DNA of 64,000 nucleotides from Selaginella moellendorffii (taxonomy: Eukaryota > Streptophyta > Lycopodiopsida > Selaginellales > Selaginellaceae), in assembly GCF_000143415.4 (NCBI RefSeq), contig NW_003314276.1, positions 1,468,466 to 1,532,465 of the forward strand. Direction: 5' to 3'. Positions within the stretch are counted from its first letter, which is position 1. Every line of letters starts with the position of its first letter. Below, one piece after another: positions 1 to 10,214 of the stretch. Below the pieces are notes generated by a model. That model was not told the DNA's origin. It did no database searches and saw only the letters and a list, made by a program, of their open reading frames with translations. Both the position numbers and the translations under genes were made by a program.

Positions 1-190
1 GGAGGGGATGATGTGAGGGCCAAGTGTATGGCTACGATGCTGTATACTAATATTAGCGTAGTGGGATTTTGGTAGTTGGATTAGTTTCAATCCGGACCAC
101 TCGCTCTTGTATATAAGCTAGGGTTTTTGGGCTAATTGATATGCACATTTATGTATTCCCTTTCCATATTCCAAGCACTCACAACTTGTA
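1..190 (+). repeat. LTR-like dispersed repeat, copy 1
   Basis: This stretch recurs in reverse orientation at about 9010-9165, in two pieces at about 49030-49235, and at 52250-52445. Shared landmarks are a conserved block around the start ending in the complement of GTGAGTG, a GGAATA(C/T)A block, and a TATA-like element (TATATAAG near 112-120). Because two of the other copies flank or abut Ty3/gypsy pol remnants, I read it as part of a gypsy LTR. No matching internal region follows it here, so it is either a solo LTR fragment or the edge of an element cut by the window. Confidence 0.6.
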
Positions 191-559
191 ATATATATAA
201 AAACTAATACTCCAAAAAACTGAAAAATAAATTTAAATATAGATAATCACAATGAATAAATATTGATCTTTTATTTGTAAGAACCACTATATATATTACT
301 ATTAACTAAAGTACTTCACAACAAAATAAACAAGATAAATATTATAAATTTAAGAAAAAACTTTAAAGATAAAAAGTTTTACATTTATAAAACAAATTAA
401 TTATAAATTTATAATATAATTTTTGTTTTTTTTTATGTTATTTTTAAAATAAAATAAAATAATCTATTAAACTATTATTTTTCCTATTATATATTAGCAT
501 AAGGAAAACAACTTTACATAATTAGTCATTTAAATTTCATTTACCTTATAAATTTCCAG

Positions 560-982
560 ATGAAGTCTTTTAAGCTGAAGATAAATATTTTTATAGTTAA
601 TTTATTTTTATTATTTTTTAGTTCTACTTCTATTGAACGTTTTATTATTAATAGAATAGGATACTCTATCTATCCATCTTGTGCATCAAAAGATGATAAT
701 ATAATCCCAGGTAATTTAAATGATAGACAAAGATTTTCATTCAAGTTTGGAACAAGATGGATTGGTCGTACTCAATTTTGGTGTGATTTTAAAATTAATG
801 ATGGACCTTATAAAGAAAATTCAATAAGTTTTTCTGTTTATGTTCAAAATAGTAATAATGAATATGAAGAATCGGAGTATATAGAGTATTATATATTTGG
901 ATATGGAATTTTTGAAACTCATAAACATTATGGAAGAGAATGGTCTATACCTAAGAAAAGATTTAATTTAGAATTTTCATAA
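560..982 (+). CDS. S1/self-incompatibility-like (SPH) small secreted protein
   Basis: A single-exon 140-aa protein. Residues 1-24 form a hydrophobic signal peptide, so the product is probably secreted. The mature part shows the S1/SPH family pattern: a short beta-like stretch, then CASKDDN (the family's C.SKDDD motif), a central aromatic FWCDF motif, VYVQ, and a late WSI motif. The length matches the family (about 120-150 aa). Two of the four usual cysteines are visible; the two C-terminal ones around WSI are absent. In poppy, S1 proteins are stigma self-incompatibility ligands; most homologues have no known role. The ORF is very AT-rich, unlike the neighbouring MATE gene, and lies next to an LTR fragment, so it may be weakly expressed or decaying. 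Family identity is read from motifs only. Confidence 0.65.
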   Translation: MKSFKLKINIFIVNLFLLFFSSTSIERFIINRIGYSIYPSCASKDDNIIPGNLNDRQRFSFKFGTRWIGRTQFWCDFKINDGPYKENSISFSVYVQNSNNEYEESEYIEYYIFGYGIFETHKHYGREWSIPKKRFNLEFS

Positions 983-1533
983 TTTATTTATTTCTATATA
1001 CTATTTCACTAGTTTAGTTGTGTTAAATTTTAATTAGAAAAGTTTAATAAAAATATAATTCTATATTATTATAGATTTTATTAAATTTTTTATCATATTT
1101 AAAAATTGGTATCCAAATATTATCTTATAATCTCAATATCCTGATTTATGATTGAGTAGAAACATACACCTCCTGCACTTTATTATATTATTGACAATGA
1201 AGTAGACATGGCTACATGTCTACTCATAAACCTCTCATTTTTTAGGGTTGCTAATCACACTGAGCAAAAGAGATGTACTCATACTCTAATTGACAACCTC
1301 TCATTTTATAATGTTTATATTGCTAACATGCTAAGGTTCAGAGCATAATGAGCACACGACAGCAAAAGGATTAGTGAGACAAGAAGTACAATGCAATGTT
1401 AAGATAAAGACTATTATTGTAAAAACATTGTAATCTTACATTCACAACAATTTATAGTGGTTTGAAAAGTATCATTGTTTCTTCCTGGGTCTCCCTATTC
1501 AAACTTAATCAAGTTTATCTTACAATAACTTAC
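983..1533. other. AT-rich intergenic region
   Basis: About 550 bp between the S1-like gene and the 3' end of the MATE gene. I see no coding motif or structural RNA. The right part probably holds the MATE 3' UTR. Confidence 0.5.
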
Positions 1534-3953
1534 TTAAATGTTGTTTAGGATGTTCTTGGATGAAGTCAGACGCGAAAATGACGCAATAAATCGGCTCTAA
1601 ACAAAACAAACGAGAAAGACAAAGTGAAGCTCTGCAGCATATCAGAAGTGTCCGAAGTTACCATTTGAAACAAGACCATGGTCCACCAGCAGCTGCTTAG
1701 GCCGAAGCCAAGCTTGTGAAATACCTGTTCATGCAAATGTGTATGATTCTTAAACCAGGTGATGTTTGCTTTCTTACCAGCATAAGTACAGTTCCACACA
1801 CAAAAGCAAATGCCATGTTAATCCCCAGAAAATTCAAATCCCCGCTAGCCTGTGAATGCCAACGTTATTTAAACCCGATAGTTATCTCAGTACATGCAAA
1901 TTATACCAGAAGCGTTCCTTCGAGAGCGAGGGCTGGCGGAGTCAGCGCTATGCTGAAAAAGAACGGTGTGACGACGGTGTGCATCTGCGGTGCACCAGAG
2001 AGTATCATATCAGTTCCATAGCATGATAATCATCGCCCACCTTTTCTATGATTGCGGAATCATTTGTAAAGAGCTGCGGAAGGAAGACTGGAATCGAAAT
2101 GCCTACAACCGCTGAAGCTATTCCTAAAACCACGCCGCTGGCGAGGAGCTTTTGTAGCAGCCTTCGTGCCTGCAAAGGATGGAGGAAAAGTTAGGTCAAG
2201 AACACAAACGAGATGCACGAGACTTGCCTGTTTATGTTGGCCACCACAAAGCAGTCCGGGCATGAAAGACTGTGCAGTCTGAGCCAGGGGTTCTCCCCAG
2301 ACCGAAAACAATGAAAATACCCCAACCATAACCTGTCAGGCATCTAAGTCATGCGAAAATGAGTAACCAGGAAAAAGATGTTGTGATCGACCTGATGAGC
2401 AGCTAGAGTCACCGCGCCTAGTGAAGTTGCAAAAAATGTGATACTTGTGTAAAAAGCTACCTACAGGATATAATGTTAATGCTTTGGAGCTCACTGTGTC
2501 ACACTTACCTTGGACAGCATCGTCAAAAGGACCGGACCCGTTATTTTGATCATTTGAGCGAGGTCTTCCATGCGAGGGACTTTGATCGCCAGGGGATCAT
2601 AGCCCTTGTCTTTCAGTGACTTTAGCGTCAGGAACCCCCCAACATACTGCAAGCACAAAGTATCAGAACAAGCTTTCAAACTTTATCATCAAGTGCTAGA
2701 TAAGTTTGCGAACCTGCGCTAGCATTGTCGCCCAGGCCGCACCAGCAATACCGTATCCAAGAAATGTGCACAGCAGGACGTCTCCTACAGCGTTGATGAG
2801 GCTTACGACTGCTAGCACTTTGAGAGGGCTTACCGAGTCCTGCATCCCCAAGCTAAGGAAAAGAAGAAGAAGAAGAACCTTAAAACGTTTGCATGGCTGA
2901 TAAGAATGATCAAGAGTGCACATACCTTGCACCTTGCCCAACCATCGTAACCAGCACTGCCGGCCAAGCGAAAGCTCTAATCTGAAACATTGCTCAAGCC
3001 ATAATTTCAGAACATAAAACCTTTTGCGGATCTTACATCAACGTAGCACGCGGCCGCAGGAATAACCGCAGTGTTTCCCCCAACAAACGCTGCAAGAACA
3101 CCGATTTTGCTATCGTCTTAAGAACACCTCGAGAGACGTACCATGAAGCATCGTTCTGGACGAAAGCTTGATCACAGTGAACATCACCACGCCACAGGAA
3201 ACCGCAACGAACAGAAACCTCGCTAGATGGTTTGCTGCCTCCGTTTCGTCCTGGGATGGCGAATTCACGCCGAAGATAATGCTCATCAAGCAACACTTCC
3301 GTGAATACCTTTTTCGCAAGCGATATTGCCACAAGATTTGAGATGGCAACTGACAAGAACAGGAAACAATAGCCCAGCCCATCGCAAACCACCGTTCCAG
3401 GTCCTGGAAAACGAGAGACCATGGATGAAACAAGTATATGGTTTGAACTTTACGTACCAAGAGCGGCCAGTTCTATGGAACTCGTGATGCCGACCACGCT
3501 CGTATCTATCAGACTCATAATCGGACCAGATAGCCATATCCCCAGAGCTGGACCTGCAAATGCAAAGATCTGGCGCATTTCCTCGACCAGATTCGTGCTA
3601 TCATCGTCTTGAAGGAAAGCCGGTGCTTCAGGTGCGTTATCTTCGAGAATAGTAGCAGTGCTCGCAACCTTGAGCAGTCCTTCTGTTGCTTCGATGGCGT
3701 TGTCTCCAGAAACGTAATACTTGACAGGATCATTGCTCGCTGGAGGCAAATCCCTCTCTGCCAAATCCCTCTCTTGGAATTCGGCAGTGGTGGCATTCTC
3801 CGGCTCGAGACAGCGCCACCGCTGCTTACCTCTCACTCTGACCAGAGCAATGCGATTGAGGCCACAACGCCGCGATCGCCCATCTGCAAATCTATGCAAA
3901 TGGGATGCGAATTCCGCCCTAGCGGTCCAGAGACGCAATGGGGCACACTCCAT
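1534..3953 (-). CDS. EDS5-like: MATE-family transporter, EDS5-like, plastid-targeted
   Basis: Exons (minus strand, from the start): 3953-3458, 3403-3309, 3250-3142, 3089-3037, 2981-2926, 2852-2714, 2646-2509, 2460-2392, 2332-2228, 2169-2041, 1984-1907, 1849-1778, 1724-1662, 1596-1534. They sum to 1665 nt, a 554-aa protein; Arabidopsis EDS5 is about 543 aa. The first ~110 residues are arginine/serine-rich and look like a plastid transit peptide. The MATE core begins with [16 protein letters not shown] and carries [37 protein letters not shown] and [15 protein letters not shown], all diagnostic of the EDS5/EDS5H branch. EDS5 exports isochorismate from plastids for salicylic-acid synthesis; whether this homologue does so is inference. 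Intron 9 (2227-2170) uses a GC donor, CAG|GCAAGT. A truncated copy of exon 1 lies at 9818-10040. Confidence 0.9.
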
Positions 3954-4740
3954 AGCTATCGAATGGCTCTAGCGATAGAACAAAGAAAAAAATCACTGAA
4001 AAGCTGTGATCCGAGGTGAGATTCACTGAAACCACTATGAGCGCTCTTTAGCCTCGTCCAAGCTGACAAGGAATTGCCACTCGATCAGACAAATGTGTGA
4101 AAGACGTACCGCCATTGAAACTCAATCCCGGATAAGGCACGTGTACAATACGTGGCATGCGTATCTATACACACACACAAAGTGTAAGTTGGTTAGAAAA
4201 AACAAGGAGAAACTCGTTTCTCTTGAGCTTTCTATTGAGAAATTCTTTTACAGTGCGAGTGTCGCGCTCTTGGGACAAGAATTCTATCATCACCGTGTTT
4301 CACATGTAAATAACTATGCAAGAAAACACAGAAATATCGATATGACAGACGAGCAAAACAATGCATAGTATAGTTGTTCAGCGACACAATCTCAGAATCA
4401 TCAACGCGGAAAATCCTGTAACTATCTGAAAGAAAACTTATTTTTCCCTGAGATCTCGATTGGTTGCTAGAGAGTAGACAAGAAGCGCGCACGTTGAGAA
4501 GCGACTTTTCCTATGTGGAGGTGGACGACGTCTATCCCCGACTCAGGCCCGAAATCTTTCACTGTTAAAGAGTTCAAACGGATGTAGATAAGAAAGCAAA
4601 AATCGAAGAGCATGAGATAGTACCTCTTGATTCGGAAGCTTTTGTCGAACTTCGCGAGGTGATGATGATTGGCCGGAAGCGGATGAACCTGGACCCGAAC
4701 AGCAGCCAAGTCACTCACGGTCTTCATCGAGTATCTCTTA
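3954..4740. other. Upstream region of the MATE gene, no gene seen
   Basis: This presumably contains the MATE promoter and 5' UTR. Short open frames on both strands have no recognisable family signature. Confidence 0.4.
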
Positions 4741-4774
4741 AGTCGATTTTAGAAGCTAGTTCAGGATAATCCGC

Positions 4775-4940
4775 GCGCATGGCCGACTTTCTTGACGACT
4801 GAGAAACTACCTACTGGCTTTACACCGTTTCGTCTCGTTTATGGTCTTGAGGCTATACTTCCGATCCAATTATGTATCTTTTCCAGCCTCAGCGCAGATC
4901 AACTTGCGCGAACCTCCGTTTGCCTTGAGGACGCGATTTG
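4775..4940 (+). mobile_element. Ty3/gypsy integrase C-terminal fragment (plus strand)
   Basis: Read on the plus strand, a short open stretch gives the gypsy integrase C-terminal signature TGFTPFRLVYGLEAILPI, followed after a few residues by a leucine/arginine-rich tail and a stop. It stands in the opposite orientation to the RT/RNase H/integrase fragments that follow at 4950-6610, so the element has been internally inverted or two copies have fused. It is non-functional: no start, no intact domain. Confidence 0.6.
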
Positions 4941-4949
4941 AGGTGTGAT

Positions 4950-6610
4950 ATCCCCAGCTTTATAGTCAGATCCGCTACAACTGCTCCCAAGAAATAAGAA
5001 ATGGGATCCTCGAGCCTGGAACACCAAAACGACAACAAATTGTTATTGTAAAGAAAATTTGCCTTGGTTTGCTGGTCGGCAGCAGTGCAAGATCTAGCCT
5101 CCGCCCATTTTATGATGCTATCAGTCACCGCAATAATGTAAGCGTGACGATTAGAAGCCAAGGGATATGGACCCGAATAGTCCAAACCCAAGTGCGGAAA
5201 GGGACCCTCCGGCTCAATATGAATGGCGGACTGCTTGAAACCGTTGACAAGAATGGCAATACTGCAGAGCCTGTCTATAAATGTAGCTCACAGAATTTTC
5301 TTGCTCGTGTTCATCGCTGCGAAATGACCTCGGAGAATTTTAAGCAAATCCTCATACCAAGGACGTTAAACTAGGAAGACTGGACTGGTGGTTGCTGAGC
5401 CGCAAGCTGATCATTCGGCGCGTATGGTGATACTAAGAACGTGTCTTGTTCTTGTTGGTCAACAACTTGGAGTTGAAGGATCCAGTGTGCGTGTTGGCCC
5501 TGTAGTACTGGTCTACTCAGCAGATAAGAAAGCCGAAATGTGAAGTTGGAATGGCGGTCTTCCTTCGATCTCAAGTAATGGTGAAGCTTTTGAAAAGCAA
5601 AGGCGATGGCCATGCAATAACGACCAAATCGAAATTTCGCCAGCTCCGGTTTTCAAGATTTCAACCAGTAAAATAAAGAGCCGACAGTGCTATCGAGGAG
5701 AAGGCACGTGAAATACCTTGACATAAAGTGATATTGATGATCTCCTGATGTACAGCCACAAAGAGGTGGAATTGTTAAGTGAAATCTAGTGGCTCAAGCG
5801 CAATGGAAGAGCATCTAGTAAACGTTCATATGCTTGTTGACACATAAAGAGAGCAGAAGATCATAAAAGATTATAAAGCAACTTGGGAATATTAAGGGGA
5901 AATGGAGCATGGCAAAGTTGCTCAATCTTGGGCTTATATATCTCAATTCCACGAGCACTAACAAGGTGTCCCACTAGTTTGCCGTCAGAAACAGAAAACT
6001 TGGCGGAGTTGACTGATACGAATATCATAAGAACTCCCAGTTACACGATTATGAGTCGTGGAATGTGAATACCATAAGACGTTGAAAAGATGCAGGACCG
6101 TTCATAAAATCTTCAAGGTGTCTGGAAAACGGCCTTCAGTTGATCTCTGGATTTGATTGTAGCCTGAGTAAGGAACATCATGAATATCCAGAATAAATAG
6201 AATAATCACGAATAGTCGCAATTGCGTATGTTGCCATTAGCTTTACGTATTGGAACAATGGAAGATACTTAGTCAGCCACCTCCATAGGACAGATAAATT
6301 TTATTTGAAAGAGTTACAATTCTTGCTTGATAAGCGGCTCCAACATGGGATTGATCTTGCAAGCTGCTTGTTGAACCAGGATCATGCCTTAGATGTAGAA
6401 TAACACTGGGATCCACACCTTTCAAGTTGTGATAGTACATCCAAGAACTCTCGAAAAAGAGACTAGGAAGGATGGTGGTGCAATATTCAACTTCGTTAGA
6501 AGGTTCCTTCCCCAACAAATGATAATGAGAATATAACTTATCCAGAGGAAAATAATAAAACTTCTGATAGTAGAAGAACAGGAGAAGAAAGTGAACCGTG
6601 TGTAATCCAC
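4950..6610 (-). mobile_element. Degenerate Ty3/gypsy pol remnant (RT, RNase H, integrase core)
   Basis: On the minus strand, decayed pol pieces appear in the correct order. About 6518-6270 holds an RT start-like piece (KGVDPSV...HDPG). About 5613-5371 holds RNase H-like sequence (AIAFAFQKLHHYL, then a YLL.RPVLQGQHAHW.L motif). About 5191-4960 holds integrase core (GLDYSGPYP, AYIIAVTDSIIKWAEA). Many stops and frameshifts break it. No LTR pair is obvious. The AT-rich segment at 6640-6706 to its right matches, inverted, a repeat at 35490-35555. Confidence 0.6.
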
Positions 6611-6639
6611 AACGCCAATTCCAATAATTCTATGCCTAA

Positions 6640-6830
6640 AATATACTTGGATTAAATTTATATTTATAGTTTATAAATATGTTTATATTTTATAAACTTT
6701 CCTAAACACTTCCTAATCAAAATTATTACTTTTTATAAATTACAAATATTTTATAATTATTGATTAATTGGATTAATAAATAATAATAAATAAGAAGTAA
6801 ATATTTATTTATTTTTCCTTGTTAAAAAAT
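6640..6830 (-). repeat. AT-rich dispersed repeat, inverted copy of the 35.5-kb repeat
   Basis: The reverse complement of about 6640-6706 matches 35490-35555 closely, including the GTTTAGGAAAGTTTATAAA block and the following run of TATAAA units. It sits at the edge of the gypsy remnant, so it may be an LTR piece. The remainder up to 6830 is low-complexity A/T. Confidence 0.5.
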
Positions 6831-7129
6831 CATCATTCTATAAAGTTAAATTTCAGGCCATAAAACTCTCCTCGCTTGTACACCCGTGATTTCCATCGAG
6901 AAATCATCCAGCTTAGCATGGGAGCAAATCCACAAGCGTGCGATTGTCCACAAACTTCCACTCATACTTTGCTTCCATCAGAATAAACACAAACGCGAAT
7001 GTCAATTCCTGACTGTCATGTCCATCGTGGTTTTTTTCACGCTTCTCGCATTGTCTGCTATCGGAGAGATTCACACCATAGTGATCTACACAGGGTCAAT
7101 GTCTATCCATGCATGAAGGATGGTGAAGG

Positions 7130-7690
7130 GGATAAGAAAGACAAAATCCACGTTGGTTGTCGATTCAGACGCGAAATTCTATTGCTTGAAGCTTGCGTGG
7201 AGATTTTCATCAAGTAAATTCATTTTCCATGATTCCGTTCACAGATGCCTTGTAGCTGTGTGGGACTAGACAAAGTGGCTACCATGCTTCGCAGGAGAAA
7301 TTTGTACAAAGACTTAAATCCTTCCAAGTTTTCCATTCTTCTTGTGGTGATTGAGCCGGACTAAGATCTTCTCACGGCCATGGCGGTGGTGCTCATGGTA
7401 TGCTTGGATTCGCGTGGTCTTGGGGCCCGTTGGTGTGGCTGGTCGCCAGCGAGATCTTCCCAGTCGAGGTTCGCTCCACAGGCCCAGAGCATGACCGTGT
7501 GCACCGATCTCTTTTCACTTTAGCCATGGTCCTTCCTCAAGTATAAACTCTCATCCTTTACACGGAACTCCTCGTCCCCATGACGCTCTTTGCTTCATTG
7601 CTTCTGCCCGAGAATAAAGGAATTCCAATCGAAGAGTTGAGTGGGTTGTGGAAGAGGCATTCTGGAAGAGATTTGTATAGCAGAGAAAAA
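7130..7690 (+). pseudogene. STP sugar-transporter pseudogene fragment
   Basis: Plus-strand frames give pieces of the C-terminal half of the transporter encoded at 10215-11915: RREILLLEACVEIFI (7155-7215), [24 protein letters not shown] (7410-7475), and LLLPENKGIPIEELSGLWKR (7595-7665). Frameshifts, an in-frame stop and a deletion in the GLGLKDSVNLLTPMQA region break it. Remnants of the last intron are still present between the first two pieces, so the copy arose by DNA duplication, not retroposition. It is in the opposite orientation to the intact gene. Confidence 0.85.
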
Positions 7691-7699
7691 AAAAACAGG

Positions 7700-9000
7700 A
7701 TTGACTATGTCAAGCCCTTGACTAACATTTAAGAATTTTTGTTGACTCAAAACTCATTCGACATACGCGGCCGTTGTTTCGGCGTGCTCCCCTCAAACGT
7801 TTCGACAAGGCAAGGCTGTTCACAGGAGGATCATCGAGTGTCAACTGGAACGACTGCCGGATATTGTCGTCGCGCTTGTCAACATGTACATAGTTTGAGT
7901 TTTTTCAACATTTAAACTCAGTAATGTACTTAAGAAATTGTAAATAAAATTTTATTCACACACTGTAAGTAAAGTTTCAATATTTGTTCAACAGAATATA
8001 ATACGATATATATCTAAACTTGAGTCAATGTTGTGGTTATAATTACTATCTAAGTTGTTAAAACAGAAATCAATTCACATTTAGTATTTCTATGAGAAAT
8101 CTGTGATTATGATCCTTCTCTGTCGCTCGAGACATTAAAGATTAAATAAAATGTTTTGGTTTAGTCATCAAAACAATTTACAAATCCTAAACCACTAGTA
8201 TTTCTATTGTAATTCTTTTAGGGAAACCCTTTTCATGCCTATTATTGAAAATTTACTATTAATAATTTATTTTTGAGAAAGTGAGGAACTATACTGTGGT
8301 GTTCAACACAAATCCATTTAAAGTTTGTAATAAGCAAAACTGTTAATTATGTTTAAGGATATTCTTGGTATATTATCATTATAGAGTGATGGGATCATGT
8401 TATAATCATATAAAGTTTTACATTTTAACATTTATACCAATAACAAATTCTTAAAACTCTGTGAAGATTTATTTATGTGTGATTCAAATTGTGATTGATG
8501 ATTGTGATTTTATGATTGATATTCCATTTATGATTCATATATGTGATTCAAATTGAACCAATATTTTGGCCATCTTTTGCAAGGCAAGACCATGAGTGTT
8601 TGTCTTGTTTTCCAGCTTACCTTAATAAATATTCAAATTCTGAAAGAAAAATATATTAATATAATATTTTTATATATACAAATTCTGCAGAACAATATAG
8701 TTATCTCACCTTAAGTAATAGTTTCTTCACCTTTTCAATCCAATGGTTTATGATTGTGATTTTCTGGTTCTTCTCTAATTCATTTGTAATTTTCTTTAAA
8801 TATTATAAACTAATCTTAATATTATAAAAACTAGACTAAGCTATCAAGTTTTTTTTATCCATCAACATAGCTTGTTGTTAATAACAAGATATACTAAAAT
8901 TTATTGTATAGGGCATTAAATTATTTATTCTAACAAAAAGCTCTTGACAGTAATTTAAAAATATAGAGTAGATTACAATATAAATGCCAAAGTAGTATAT
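7700..9000. other. AT-rich intergenic desert
   Basis: About 1.3 kb, strongly A/T-rich, with short simple motifs such as repeated TGATTGTGATT around 8490-8560 and no coding signature. Probably decayed transposon DNA. Confidence 0.4.
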
Positions 9001-9009
9001 ATAAATTTT

Positions 9010-9817
9010 GTGAGTGCATGGAATATAAAAATAAAATATAAAAATATACATATCAATTAACCCAAAAACCTATACAAGAGGTCTGAATTTCAAAATCCCA
9101 TTATGCTCATATTAGTATTTGATATCATAACTGTACACTTAAACCTTAAATCATTCCCTTCTCTCAGAATGATAGAAAATAATCAAAGTTCTCTAGTGAA
9201 TGGGCTAAGATTTGGAGGAATATCAAGAGGAAGTATTAATTAGTATGTAAGTGGTGCTAATTGTTCTTGACAACCACTACATATATATAATTTTTAGAGG
9301 ATTAACTTGTTAGATGTTATATTAAACTTTATAAACTTGTGGTCCAATTTGCCATAACACTCAATATGATCCTTTCCACTAAACAAAAAACCCCTTAAAC
9401 AAACCATATAGCATAAGATTGGAAGAATAGACTAATACTAAATCATCTATTTTGTACTTCATAGATGGATGATGATGATAGTTATAATGCCATTGTCGTC
9501 CCATTTGTACACGACCTAAATTTTTTACAAACTTTGCTTAGATTAATAAAAGAATGCTCATCAAATAATAATCTTAAGACCTAGCATTGGTAGTTTATAG
9601 CAATTGCAAAAGTAAATTCAACTTTGTTAGTAATATCAAATCATGATTGTATAATAGTTTATATGGTGAAGCATCAACAAAACTCTACACCCTTATGATA
9701 TATATATATATATATTAAAGAAACAATAAATAATTATCTCAATTCAAATGTTAAAAATTTATATACTTCATAATCAAGTCCAAATTAGCCATTCAACTAA
9801 TTCTATTGAACTCACAC
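9010..9817 (-). mobile_element. Ty3/gypsy 3' fragment: integrase C-terminus plus LTR piece
   Basis: 9010-9165 matches the LTR-like repeat of 1-190 in reverse orientation. The adjoining 9230-9800 aligns with 49231-49990 on the same strand, where the reverse complement encodes a gypsy integrase C-terminal region (a HHPPVEYK.DDL.LVH motif, then KGPYKVLWQVGP). The order LTR then pol end is that of the 3' end of a minus-strand element. Many stops are present. Confidence 0.65.
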
Positions 9818-10040
9818 TATAGTATCTATTGGACTCATTATCGGACTACCATTTCAAATGAAAAGATCTAGTATATTTCCTCTGTCCTTTTATTGCATTG
9901 TCTCCAGAAACATAATACTTCACAGGTTCTTGGAGATAAGTCCTTCTCTTCAAATTCGGCAGTGTCTAGCTCGAGACAGTGCAACCCATGCTCTCATTCT
10001 AACCAAAGCAATGCAATTGAAGGGGATCACCCAACTGTAG
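9818..10040 (-). pseudogene. MATE (EDS5-like) exon-1 pseudogene fragment
   Basis: Two blocks match exon 1 of the MATE gene at 1534-3953, same strand. 9820-9857 matches about 3505-3545 (the SLIDTSV region), and 9888-10030 matches about 3695-3865 with internal deletions. The intervening coding sequence is missing, so it cannot encode protein. It sits immediately downstream of the STP gene. Confidence 0.8.
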
Positions 10041-10214
10041 AGTTCTAGGTGATTTTGATCACTATTTGACCACTAAAAGATTTTAAACTTAACAGCGTGG
10101 AACTGAATCATATATTATGCCCAGTATAGTGATTGCTATCGCATTGGGCGGGACTGAATTCAGTCAAGGGATTGACTTAGTCAAAGTCAATACTGTTATT
10201 CTCTTTTTTCTCTC

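Noticed and set aside
7340-7362. miR171-like string (TGATTGAGCCG...)
   Set aside because: The sequence is explained by the sugar-transporter pseudogene (GLGLKD region) and no complementary arm lies nearby.
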